From positions 3,472,001-3,536,000 of the forward strand of contig NZ_CP017689.1 in the NCBI RefSeq assembly GCF_001831495.1: a DNA stretch of 64,000 nt. The letters run 5' to 3'. The first letter of the stretch is position 1, and the number at the start of each line of letters is the position of its first letter. Shown here piece by piece: positions 52,374 to 60,941 of this stretch. The DNA comes from Thalassotalea crassostreae (lineage in GTDB: Bacteria; Pseudomonadota; Gammaproteobacteria; Enterobacterales; Alteromonadaceae). The notes beneath the pieces were generated by a model. That model had not been told where the DNA came from, did not search any database, and worked only from the letters and a program-made list of their open reading frames with translations. The translations under genes were made by a program, and so were the position numbers.

Positions 52374-53444
52374 ATGCCAAATAATCCTTCATTAACAATT
52401 GTACATTTACCATCCAGTTTAAATATTGGTGGTGCCGAAAGATTTATAATCGATTTATGCCAACAACAAAGTGATGATGGTTTGACGACGAAAATAATGT
52501 CATTTGGTAATCCTGATGATGCGCTAATTGATGAGTGTAATCGAGTAAATATTGAAACATTAACGGTGAGCAAATTTAAGCCTTTTGCGTTATTCCAAAT
52601 CTTAAGTTATATACTCAGCTGTGACGTGATACATATACATTCTCCCTATGTACTTAAGTATCTAGTGCCTGTCCTTCCTATACTTAGCCGTAAAAAAATT
52701 ATTTATACTCGCCATGGCTCAGCTTTACTTAACGAACAGCACTGGGTGAAAATACATCGCCAGTGTATGAAGTATATTGATCATATGACTTTTGTATCGG
52801 ATGAAGGTAAAGCAATATTTTCGAATATTCATGGTTGGTCGAAGATAAACAAGACGGTGATTGATAATGCAATTAAATTACCTCAATTTGATAAGGCACC
52901 ACAACCAAAGGGGAAATTACGTTTAGGCTCTGTTGGCCGTATGATCGATCTTAAAAATCAGATAAGTCTTTTACAAGCTGTAAACTTGCTCACCATGGAA
53001 GAGCAACAACGCCTTATCATTAACTTTTTTGGCGATGGCCCTCGACAAGGAGAGCTTGAAAGCTTTGTCGCTGATAACCTAGCTACCATGGATATCGTTT
53101 TTCACGGTATGGTGCAAGACCGACGAGATATCTATGGCAAAATAGATGTCCTTGTCGTGACTTCAGAAACTGAAGGTTTATCACTCGCTATCATTGAAGC
53201 AATGGCCAGCGGCAGCGCAATTTTTGCCAGTAATGTGGGTGGCAACCCTAAATTGGTTAAAGATGGCATTAACGGCTGGCTATTTGAATACAATGATATT
53301 CGTCATTTAGCACAAATAATTTCTGATTCTCTAAATCAAGCGCAAGTGATAACCGATTTTTCAGCTAAAGCCAAACAACAAATAGAAGAGCAATTTTCAT
53401 TACAAAACTGCGCGCAAAAATATCAACTGATTTACTTGGAGTAA
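52374..53444 (+). CDS. Glycosyltransferase family 4
   Basis: A 356-residue GT-B enzyme. It starts MPNNPSLTIVHLPSSLNIGGAERFIIDL, the usual GG-A-E acceptor loop, with DVIHIHSPY and the donor motif SETEGLSLAIIEAMASGSAI (E-x7-E) at about 278-297. It is divergent from the other GT4 and overlaps the convergent secreted-protein gene by 13 nt, an unusually tight arrangement. The sugar is unknown. Confidence 0.9.
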   Translation: MPNNPSLTIVHLPSSLNIGGAERFIIDLCQQQSDDGLTTKIMSFGNPDDALIDECNRVNIETLTVSKFKPFALFQILSYILSCDVIHIHSPYVLKYLVPVLPILSRKKIIYTRHGSALLNEQHWVKIHRQCMKYIDHMTFVSDEGKAIFSNIHGWSKINKTVIDNAIKLPQFDKAPQPKGKLRLGSVGRMIDLKNQISLLQAVNLLTMEEQQRLIINFFGDGPRQGELESFVADNLATMDIVFHGMVQDRRDIYGKIDVLVVTSETEGLSLAIIEAMASGSAIFASNVGGNPKLVKDGINGWLFEYNDIRHLAQIISDSLNQAQVITDFSAKAKQQIEEQFSLQNCAQKYQLIYLE

Positions 53445-54934
53445 TAACCCGACTGTTGTAACAACCAGTTAAGGTTGCCATTGCCATTAAACCACCAGTT
53501 AAATTTTCGTAATGGATATATCAGCCATACACTCGAATTTTTCTTTAGGCCCATCGATCTTTTACAGGTAGTTAGCAATTTATCTAGCATTAAAAAGTTA
53601 TTATCTATATTTTCATTATCTATTTTAGCCAAATATGTGCCAGTAGCCACCATTCCCGCGACATCACATGCATGGTGCATATCTGACCACGGATTATCAT
53701 CTTGGTAAATTGATGGTTCAAAAAAGCTTAAATAATAAGGAATAGTCAACCCAGCAATATGATTTCCTTTTGCTATATAGGTTCCATTATTTATAACTTG
53801 ATTAGTAAACGCTTTAATTAATTGCTTACTGCTGACATCGCCTGTCAATTGATAATAACGCCAAAGTTGCGCCGTTAATAGCGCATTCATCCATGGCGAA
53901 CAAACCAAATCTTTAGCTTTTCCACCTTCATGCGCACCTCTATGATGAGCAACACACCCGGATTGCTTGTCGCTATACATATATAAACTCGACATGGTGC
54001 CAGAAATTAAATCATTAATTCTCTGTTTTGCTTGTTTCGACGAAGTCAATTCCCAATAATTAATCGCTGCCGCTAAGGCGATTGATAAATGACGCTCAGT
54101 CCAAAACCTCGTAGATAATTTGTATTGAGTCGGCCATACTAATGAATTCTGATAAAACTTTTCGATGACATTTCGTATGCTCGCGCGCGGGTTAAATATA
54201 TAATCCATGAGTAAACCTTGAGAGGTTAGATATTTTAAATCTGCCCCCTTTTTCAAGGTAAAATAACCATCGTTATTAATATTACCTAAATAGAACTGCG
54301 CAGCACGTTGTGCTTCTACTTTTATTGATTCATCACCAGTTTTTAAATACAACTGATATAAGGTAAATGGACGGTCGTACAGCCAAGGCGATGGAGTATC
54401 TAAAGTAGGGATTTTTCGCTTGCTAGCACTGATTTTCTCTTCATCAGTAACAAAACTGGAAAAATTGAGGTAAGCATTATCAAACCAATTGTCAATCTTT
54501 CTATCATCAACCAATAGAGGTGCATAAAGAATATTTGCCAGCCAGTTTCTAGGTAATTCAATCCCTATTACAAGAACTACATCATCGTTGAACGTTTTAA
54601 TACTTTGCTGTTTAGGTGAAGACCAATCTAATCGATATTCAGCGTTAGCAGTAATGCCTTTAGGCACTTTAATTAACAAGCTTCGAATTGAGTCAGATTC
54701 AGGCCAAAGTAAAACGCTTTCAGCGCTAAACTCAACAATTTTGTCACCTTGAGTTAGCATTAGAGTATCGTTGTTAGACAGGGTATGTTGCGGAAAAGGG
54801 ATAACAAAAGCGGTGTTATATGAGCCACCACTTTTAGCACTAAACTCAACATATTTGCCTTCTTCTGCAGAAAAAATATACGGAGAAAATAGTACTACCG
54901 ACATTAACCAAAAAATTACTTTTAAATAGGAAAT
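53432..54934 (-). CDS. Secreted protein of unknown function in the polysaccharide locus
   Basis: No family recognised with confidence. The first ATG (54904) gives 490 residues, but GGAG lies 6 nt before an in-frame ATT at 54934. That start gives MSYLKVIFWLMSVVLFSPYIFSA, a complete signal peptide (about 500 residues in total); this start is chosen. After a beta-rich N-terminal part (about 1-130), the rest is helical with repeated aromatic and His/Trp motifs (SPWLYDRPFTLYQLYLKTGD, FWTERHLSIALAAAINYWELT, SPWMNALLTAQLWRYYQLTGD). This is suggestive of an (alpha/alpha)6 barrel as in polysaccharide lyases or glycosidases, which is inference. It may act on the exported polysaccharide. Confidence 0.75.
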   Translation of the reverse strand: MSYLKVIFWLMSVVLFSPYIFSAEEGKYVEFSAKSGGSYNTAFVIPFPQHTLSNNDTLMLTQGDKIVEFSAESVLLWPESDSIRSLLIKVPKGITANAEYRLDWSSPKQQSIKTFNDDVVLVIGIELPRNWLANILYAPLLVDDRKIDNWFDNAYLNFSSFVTDEEKISASKRKIPTLDTPSPWLYDRPFTLYQLYLKTGDESIKVEAQRAAQFYLGNINNDGYFTLKKGADLKYLTSQGLLMDYIFNPRASIRNVIEKFYQNSLVWPTQYKLSTRFWTERHLSIALAAAINYWELTSSKQAKQRINDLISGTMSSLYMYSDKQSGCVAHHRGAHEGGKAKDLVCSPWMNALLTAQLWRYYQLTGDVSSKQLIKAFTNQVINNGTYIAKGNHIAGLTIPYYLSFFEPSIYQDDNPWSDMHHACDVAGMVATGTYLAKIDNENIDNNFLMLDKLLTTCKRSMGLKKNSSVWLIYPLRKFNWWFNGNGNLNWLLQQSGYYSK

Positions 54935-55025
54935 AACGCTCTCCTTCCTTGAACCTGTTTATTAACTGTAGAGCAAAATAATTATTTTTAAGTTTTTTTA
55001 TATATATATCTGACGAAAACGAAAT

Positions 55026-56123
55026 TTGTGTATAGAATTAATAGAGCAATCAATTGATTATAAGACCTTGAATTTAAAAATAATAACAAATTTAGATGAC
55101 TTCTTTTCGCTGCAACATCAATGGCAGCAACTGGTAGTCAGCGCACCACAATTAAGCTTTTCCGTATATTGGGAATGGCTCAGTTTATGGTGGGAAATCT
55201 ATGCGAACTCAGATGACCAACTTTATGTAGTTTGTTGCTACAAACAACAACAGCTTATCGCCATTGCACCATTTTATTTAAAAAACGACAGTTTATATTT
55301 TATCGGTACTGGTGAGCCTGAACATGAAGAGGTTGCTAGTGAATACCTTGACATAATTTGCGCAATTAATGACGGTGAAGAATGCGCTAAAGTTATCGCT
55401 GAGAATATAAATGCTAATACTGCAATTCAACATTGTTATTTCTATAATTTTTTAGCAAGTTCAACAATCGCCAAATTTTGTGATCAAGTGACTCTTAAAT
55501 TTATGAAGCGAAAGGTTGTATCTGGAACTCGCTATTTGCGCTCATTGAATACACCAATGAAAAATAGTAAAACAATGTTGCGATATCAGAAAAAGTTTAT
55601 TCAATTAAATGGGCAAATTAAACCAACAGCATCACTAGAAGAATTAGAACTTCATTGGCAATCATTAATAGAATTACATCAGCTTCGTTGGCAAAAAAAT
55701 GGTAAGCCAGGTGTATTTTGCGAAGAAAAGTTTATTAGATTTCATCAAAGATTTTGCAAAATAGCACTACAGAAAAATTATTTAGAGCTTTATGTGATGA
55801 TAATCGATGAAAAGCCGATTGCAGCATTTTACGGTTTTCGAAACCAACAAACGGTTAGTTTTTATCAAGGCGGCTTTGATCAAACATTTTCCCCTAACAT
55901 TTCTCCGGGTAAATTATTGCACTTTTTGCTAATTGAGCAATTCAAAAAGGGTAATATTGCATTTTATGACTTTATGAAAGGATCTCAAAAAGATAGCTAC
56001 AAAGAGCAACTTTGTAACCAAAGTGAGTCTATGTATAACGCAACTTTGCATAGAAAAAACGCCTATAATTTGCTTTACACGCTGAAGTTGTTGGTCATTA
56101 AGCTTAAAGAACATTATAAATAG
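55026..56123 (+). CDS. GNAT/FemAB-like acyltransferase (CelD/BcsL family)
   Basis: A 365-residue cytosolic protein of the Acetyltransf_6 type. The N-terminal part has LQHQWQQLV...SFSVYWEWLSLWWEIY, and the C-terminal GNAT core runs from YLELYVMIIDEKPIAAFYGFRNQQTVSFYQGGFD to GKLLHFLLIEQFKKGNIAFYDFMKG. Such proteins are common in exosortase/polysaccharide loci and are thought to acylate glycans or lipids. The start at 55026 is a TTG with a weak ribosome-binding site; a TTG at 55068 is an alternative. It opens the plus-strand group that ends with the deacetylase. Confidence 0.8.
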   Translation: MCIELIEQSIDYKTLNLKIITNLDDFFSLQHQWQQLVVSAPQLSFSVYWEWLSLWWEIYANSDDQLYVVCCYKQQQLIAIAPFYLKNDSLYFIGTGEPEHEEVASEYLDIICAINDGEECAKVIAENINANTAIQHCYFYNFLASSTIAKFCDQVTLKFMKRKVVSGTRYLRSLNTPMKNSKTMLRYQKKFIQLNGQIKPTASLEELELHWQSLIELHQLRWQKNGKPGVFCEEKFIRFHQRFCKIALQKNYLELYVMIIDEKPIAAFYGFRNQQTVSFYQGGFDQTFSPNISPGKLLHFLLIEQFKKGNIAFYDFMKGSQKDSYKEQLCNQSESMYNATLHRKNAYNLLYTLKLLVIKLKEHYK

Positions 56124-56436
56124 CCCCTTAATTATATAGACATTCAAAGTACCAACTAAGACTTTTATATAAATTCAAGAACCGAGGATTATGAGGAACC
56201 TATGAGATTAGTTACAGCAAGATATGAAATCTGTTTCATTCTACATTTTTGAAGATAGCTCGAATGAGAACTAATAATAAGGTATCTTCTAAGCAGATTG
56301 GATTCATTAAAACAATAGAGTCGCCTTTTTCTGTATCAAAAAAAGTCTGTAGCGACAATTAAATTTCAGGAATTAGTGTTATTTTGTTTTTTAGAACCAC
56401 GAAAATTTATTCTTTCACATCCTCAATGGTATATTG
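56124..56436. other. Intergenic region (313 nt) between the acyltransferase and the PaaK-like gene
   Basis: AT-rich. It contains a possible 16-codon frame at 56202-56252 (MRLVTARYEICFILHF) with GAGG 6 nt before its ATG. No family is recognised and its size makes coding uncertain. No hairpin terminator was seen. It may carry a promoter for the downstream genes. Confidence 0.4.
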
Positions 56437-57792
56437 ATGAAAAATATATACGGTATTATTTTTAACCGCTTTTTATTCCCTTTCTACTGTAAGGTAGTAA
56501 AAAGTACGCCTTTATTAGATGAATATCAAAGTGCAGAAAAAAGGCTGACTTGGTCAAAAAAAGAGTTAGAATATTACCAATGGAAGCAACTGACTCGTTT
56601 ATTGAAGCATTGCTGGAACAATATCCCCTACTATAAAAACTTATGGCTAAAGCATGGCATTACTAATATTGATGAAATCAAATCAATGGAAGACTTTAAT
56701 GCATTACCTGTACTAACAAAAAACGACGTAACCAACCACTTTTCGCAACTGGTTTACAACACATCAAACAAAGCAAATATTAAAAAGTCCACGGGTGGCT
56801 CTACAGGACAACCATTTCATTTCGAACTAGACTATTTAAGTAATGAAAAACGTCAGGCAATAATGTGGCGAGGCTACAATTGGCTTGGAGCGGGCTTAGG
56901 AGCCAAAGCATTGTTTTTATGGGGCACCGGCGTTGGGGAAGAGTCGCTATTAAGAAAATGGAAAGAACAACTTTATCATCGTTTTTATAATCGAAAAATA
57001 TTAAATACGTTTACAATGTGTGATAAAAACATGATGGGTTATATTGATGAAATTAATCAATACCAACCTGAAGCTTTAGTTTGCTACACAACTCCAGTCT
57101 ATGAACTTGCGCGCTATATTATTCGTGAAAAGATTACCGTTCATTCGCCAAAATCAATTTTAACAGGTGCAGAAGCGCTACTAGACTTTCAAAAAGAAAC
57201 GATTGAAAAGGCATTTAAAGCACCTGTATATAATACCTACGGCTGTCGAGAATTTATGCTCATTGCGGCAGTCTGTAAAGAGAATAATAGTTTACACATC
57301 AACAGTGACCATTTATTGGTTGAAACCATTAACCATGATGGTAAAAGGATCCAAAATGACATTGGCGACATTGTGATCACAGACTTATCTAATTATGGCA
57401 TGCCTTTAATTAGATATGTGACCGGAGATACTGGAAGCTTAACTGATAAACCTTGTGCTTGTGCAAACCCTCTTCCTGTTTTAAAGAAAATTTCCGGTAG
57501 AAAGCTCGATATCATCAAGTGCCCATCGGGCAATATTATTCCTGGAGAATTGTTTCCGCACTTATTGAAAGAGGTTAAGAGCATACTCAAGTTTCAAGTG
57601 ATTCAAAAAACAATCGACTCTATCACTATCAATCTAGTTGTTTCAGCAAAATTTAATGACAATGATAAAACTTTCATCGAAAATGAAATCCACAAATATG
57701 ATGATAACCAGTTAACAATTCACTTTAACTTTGTCAATAGTATTCCGTTGACTGTAAGTGGCAAACATCGAGTAACTATTTGTGAAATTTAG
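56437..57792 (+). CDS. PaaK/CapK-like AMP-forming ligase (adenylating enzyme)
   Basis: A 451-residue enzyme of the phenylacetate-CoA ligase/CapK family. The ATP-binding loop KSTGGSTGQP is at 117-126, and NTYGCREFMLIA, ITDLSNYGMPLIRYVTGDTG and SGRKLDIIKCPSGNIIPG follow, the standard order of adenylation motifs. CapK homologues occur in capsule loci and probably activate a carboxylate for attachment to glycan; the substrate is unknown. The ATG at 56437 is preceded by an in-frame TTG at 56434. Its end overlaps the next gene by 11 nt. Confidence 0.88.
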   Translation: MKNIYGIIFNRFLFPFYCKVVKSTPLLDEYQSAEKRLTWSKKELEYYQWKQLTRLLKHCWNNIPYYKNLWLKHGITNIDEIKSMEDFNALPVLTKNDVTNHFSQLVYNTSNKANIKKSTGGSTGQPFHFELDYLSNEKRQAIMWRGYNWLGAGLGAKALFLWGTGVGEESLLRKWKEQLYHRFYNRKILNTFTMCDKNMMGYIDEINQYQPEALVCYTTPVYELARYIIREKITVHSPKSILTGAEALLDFQKETIEKAFKAPVYNTYGCREFMLIAAVCKENNSLHINSDHLLVETINHDGKRIQNDIGDIVITDLSNYGMPLIRYVTGDTGSLTDKPCACANPLPVLKKISGRKLDIIKCPSGNIIPGELFPHLLKEVKSILKFQVIQKTIDSITINLVVSAKFNDNDKTFIENEIHKYDDNQLTIHFNFVNSIPLTVSGKHRVTICEI

Positions 57793-58774
57793 TCTCAAGA
57801 TAAATAAGTTAAGGTGCAGCAATTTTATTTTTAACCTGTTTTGCTGCATGTTTATAGTCATTATTTTTTTACCATATTGGCAAAACAACTCTTCATTAAT
57901 CTTATTTAAGTATGCAATAATTTTTGCGCCACGTTGGTGGTGCCTATTTTTGCCTATACTTTTAGTGTTTTTTTGGAAGCAGTTGTCGCGAAAGAAACGT
58001 GTCTTGAGCGGCATATTTACGCTTTTTTCCTTATCTTTTTTAGGGTTCAATCTATCCAATATAAATATTCTCGACCATAGTTCAAAGCAATCCTTAACTA
58101 TACTTAGTGCGAACTTAGGAGGTGGAGGTAAACTAGAGGAATTACAAAACCATTTAATAAAAATAAAGCCTGATATAGTAGCGCTACAGGAAGCCAATAA
58201 GCAGCGAATAACCGATTTTTTCGAAGATGACTGGAACGTATCATGTTCTGGGCATTTATGTACTCTAAGCCGCTACCCTCTTGAAAAAGACACTAGTTTA
58301 CAAAGAAATTCATTAGGTGGCTGGGGAGTGTTTTTGCTGTCGCATTCAATAATTATTAATGATAATAAAGTAAACTTTGCTAACATTCATTTAGATACCC
58401 CGCGCAGCGCATTAACGGGTTTACTATACGCTGATTTTGATACCAGCATAATAAAGGAAGTAGATGACAATAGAACAATTGAAGCTGGAGTGGTGAAAGC
58501 CTGGGTAAATAAGTATGATAATGTTGTTCTAGCTGGCGATTTTAATATGCCAATTGATGAAAATATTTATCATCAAAACTTTAACACGCTTGAAAATGCC
58601 ATTGATGTATCAAGTTCAGGATTCAATTATACTAAATTTACTAAATGGCACGGTATTCGAATTGACCATATATTATTTACCAAAATATACGACGCAGTTT
58701 CTTCTGATGTGCTTAACGACGTAGGTGGTGATCATCACCCTGTTGTAGCAACATTGGCGATAAAAACAGAGTAA
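57782..58774 (+). CDS. Membrane-anchored endonuclease/exonuclease/phosphatase (EEP) family protein
   Basis: The 330-residue product has three N-terminal membrane segments (about 16-33, 39-65 and 74-91) and an extracytoplasmic EEP domain with LQEAN (135-139, metal ligand Glu137), AGDFNMP and the end motif GDHHPVVATL. Domain topology suggests a phosphodiesterase acting at the membrane, perhaps on a lipid-linked intermediate, but the substrate is unknown. The start is a GTG inside the preceding gene, an 11-nt overlap. Confidence 0.87.
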   Translation: MKFSLKINKLRCSNFIFNLFCCMFIVIIFLPYWQNNSSLILFKYAIIFAPRWWCLFLPILLVFFWKQLSRKKRVLSGIFTLFSLSFLGFNLSNINILDHSSKQSLTILSANLGGGGKLEELQNHLIKIKPDIVALQEANKQRITDFFEDDWNVSCSGHLCTLSRYPLEKDTSLQRNSLGGWGVFLLSHSIIINDNKVNFANIHLDTPRSALTGLLYADFDTSIIKEVDDNRTIEAGVVKAWVNKYDNVVLAGDFNMPIDENIYHQNFNTLENAIDVSSSGFNYTKFTKWHGIRIDHILFTKIYDAVSSDVLNDVGGDHHPVVATLAIKTE

Positions 58775-58785
58775 AGACATCATTA

Positions 58786-59922
58786 ATGACGAATAACAAA
58801 GCAAAAGATCCAATGGTGATCATATCGAACTTATACCCATTGCCTTGGGAGCCTAATAGGGCAACATTTAATTTTAAACAGTTTGGCTTATTAAAAGATC
58901 TGTATGACGTACACATACTTGTCCCAGTTGCTTTTACCGCTTGGTTTAAAAATAGAAAGCAAATAATAAACAACGAAAAACTTCGATACGTCCCTTACTT
59001 TTACACGCCTAAAGTCGGCCGAAGATTTTATTCCGCATTCATGTTTTTATCACTGTTATTCACTTCTTACTTTTGGCTAAAAAAAATTAACCCCAAAATT
59101 ATTTTTTCCAGCTGGGCATATCCAGACTCAGTGGTAGCCAGCTGGTTAAGTAAATTATTAAATAGCTCTTTTTATTTTAAAGTTCATGGCAGTGATATCA
59201 ACTTAGGTAGCCAGAATTTACCGATAGCAAACGCCATAATAAGATCTTCAAAAAAGGCAAAAGGAATTGTTTCGGTATCTAAAGCATTAACCAATAAGAT
59301 GGTTGCTCTAGGTATTAACAAAGATAAAATTCGAACTATCTATAATGGCGTTGACCACAATAAATTCAGTGCGTTACCGGTAACATCCCAAGAAAAACCT
59401 TACATTTTATTTGTCGGTAATTTAAAAAATGATAAAGGAGTAATCGAGTTAATAAAAGCTTTTACATTAATAGATAAAGCGCATAGCAATTATCAATTAA
59501 TATTCATTGGTTCTGGCCCAATGGATAAAGAAATGAATAATCTTATCGAACAACATAATTATGAACCAAAAGTGACCTTGCTCGGCTCTCTACCTCACGA
59601 TGAAGTAGCAAAATATATTGCTAGCGCAAGCTTGCTCGCATTGCCTAGTTACCATGAAGGTGTACCGAATGTATTATTAGAAGCGATGGCGGCTGGAACT
59701 CCTTTTGTCGCGACTGATGTGGGAGGGATCCCTGAGATAATCGAGGACGGTGTAAATGGTATTTTAGTTCAACCAAAAACCATCGAACCTTTAACTCTGG
59801 CTATTGAACAAGCACTTTCAAAGCAATGGGATAAAAAAGCAATTCAAAAATTAAGTGAAAAATATTCATGGCAGACAAACCAACATGAATTAAATCAATT
59901 ATTTACAGAGGGGATAATGTAA
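58786..59922 (+). CDS. Glycosyltransferase family 4
   Basis: A 378-residue GT-B enzyme. VISNLYPLPWEPNRATFNFKQF is followed by FSSWAYPDSVVASWLSK, FKVHGSDIN and VSKALTNKM. The donor site is PSYHEGVPNVLLEAMAAGTPFVATDVGGIPEI (E-x7-E). It has 11 nt to the EEP gene and overlaps the deacetylase start by 1 nt (TAATG), so it is part of the same transcript. The sugar is unknown. Confidence 0.92.
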   Translation: MTNNKAKDPMVIISNLYPLPWEPNRATFNFKQFGLLKDLYDVHILVPVAFTAWFKNRKQIINNEKLRYVPYFYTPKVGRRFYSAFMFLSLLFTSYFWLKKINPKIIFSSWAYPDSVVASWLSKLLNSSFYFKVHGSDINLGSQNLPIANAIIRSSKKAKGIVSVSKALTNKMVALGINKDKIRTIYNGVDHNKFSALPVTSQEKPYILFVGNLKNDKGVIELIKAFTLIDKAHSNYQLIFIGSGPMDKEMNNLIEQHNYEPKVTLLGSLPHDEVAKYIASASLLALPSYHEGVPNVLLEAMAAGTPFVATDVGGIPEIIEDGVNGILVQPKTIEPLTLAIEQALSKQWDKKAIQKLSEKYSWQTNQHELNQLFTEGIM

Positions 59923-60539
59923 TGACAAGTTCCGTTATCAAATATTTTATCCCAAATAAAATTTTAGCCTTCAAAGAGTCTCGTGCGAGTAAAGATATTT
60001 ATTTAACTTTTGACGATGGTCCAACACCAATTGTCACTGAACAACTGCTTTCATTACTTAGTAAGTATAATATCAAAGCCACATTTTTTATGATTGGTAG
60101 TAATATTGAAAAACACCCTGAAATAGCCAAATCAGTCGTAGATAATGGCCATTCGATTGGTAACCACTCACTTACACATAAAGAGTTTCCATCATTATCT
60201 TTTAAGCAACAAGTAATCGAAGTTGAACAGACTAATAAACTTATAGATTCATTAAAAGCTTTTAACAAAAAGCTATTTAGAGTCCCTCGCGGTAAATGGA
60301 CGATTTTTATTTTATTTTATTGCTTTATATCTAAAATAAGAGCCATTCATTGGAGTTTAGACTCAAATGATTATCAAAAGTCTTCAATAAACTCCCTAAT
60401 AAATAGATTGAAAAATCAACCGCTGAAAAATGGCGAGATAATTTTATTTCATGATGATCATAACCTCTCTATAGAAATTCTGGAGGTCATGATTCCGATA
60501 TGGCTTGATGCCAACTTTAAATTTAGAACGCTAAGTTAG
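59922..60539 (+). CDS. NodB-type polysaccharide deacetylase
   Basis: The 205-residue product contains the carbohydrate esterase 4 motifs: TFDDGP (29-34), NHSLTH (81-86) with the two metal histidines, FRVPRGKWT, WSLDSNDY and IILFHDD. It would remove N-acetyl groups from hexosamine residues. No signal peptide is evident; the protein may be cytosolic or membrane associated. It is translationally coupled to the GT4 gene and ends the group that starts with the acyltransferase. Confidence 0.9.
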   Translation: MTSSVIKYFIPNKILAFKESRASKDIYLTFDDGPTPIVTEQLLSLLSKYNIKATFFMIGSNIEKHPEIAKSVVDNGHSIGNHSLTHKEFPSLSFKQQVIEVEQTNKLIDSLKAFNKKLFRVPRGKWTIFILFYCFISKIRAIHWSLDSNDYQKSSINSLINRLKNQPLKNGEIILFHDDHNLSIEILEVMIPIWLDANFKFRTLS

Positions 60540-60941
60540 ATCATAACGTAGTGTCATGATTTAATTGATTCGGTTTATCGCCGTCTAAACAAGAAAAGAA
60601 ATTATGTTTCCTGTTCTGGGCTATCTTGTAGCTCACGAACCGTGTCATTATGTCGGCCAGAAATATGATTACATTAATCATATTCATATTGCTATTTTTT
60701 TATTATCTGCTAAAAATTAGTATAGTTTATAATATGTTAAACGCACTTCAGGTAATATAAGCGGTGTTATTGATAGTTCAATTTCAAGTGACATAAAAGT
60801 CTTTCCGACGCCAAGTGTAGAGGTCAGTAATATTGACCATAGGTTATTAATCGATTTTATTGATTTTTACCTGTTGCTAGGTAAGGATAATAAACGTTTA
60901 GAAATAAATGGTAAGTCAACGTAACAAATTAAGGATTTTTT
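60540..60941. other. Gap (402 nt) between the deacetylase and the next glycosyltransferase, with gene debris
   Basis: No intact gene. It holds an AT-rich hairpin (ATATGATTA/TAATCATAT, 60663-60683) and a 64-codon frame without a start codon (60733-60924, listed separately). The end carries the AAGGA ribosome-binding site of the next gene. It reads like a degraded gene. Confidence 0.5.
60733..60924 (+). pseudogene. Possible gene remnant, start missing
   Basis: A frame of 63 codons plus TAA bounded upstream by a stop and containing no ATG, GTG or TTG that makes a sensible start. Its translation (with FPTPSVEVSNIDH, LLIDFIDFYLLLG) looks protein-like, with a hydrophobic end. No family is recognised. 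It may be the C-terminal tail of a gene lost from this locus. Confidence 0.35.

Noticed and set aside
60663..60683. AT-rich inverted repeat ATATGATTA/TAATCATAT as a protein-binding site or mobile-element end
   Set aside because: Such pairings are common by chance in AT-rich gaps, there is no second copy nearby and no gene that it would serve.
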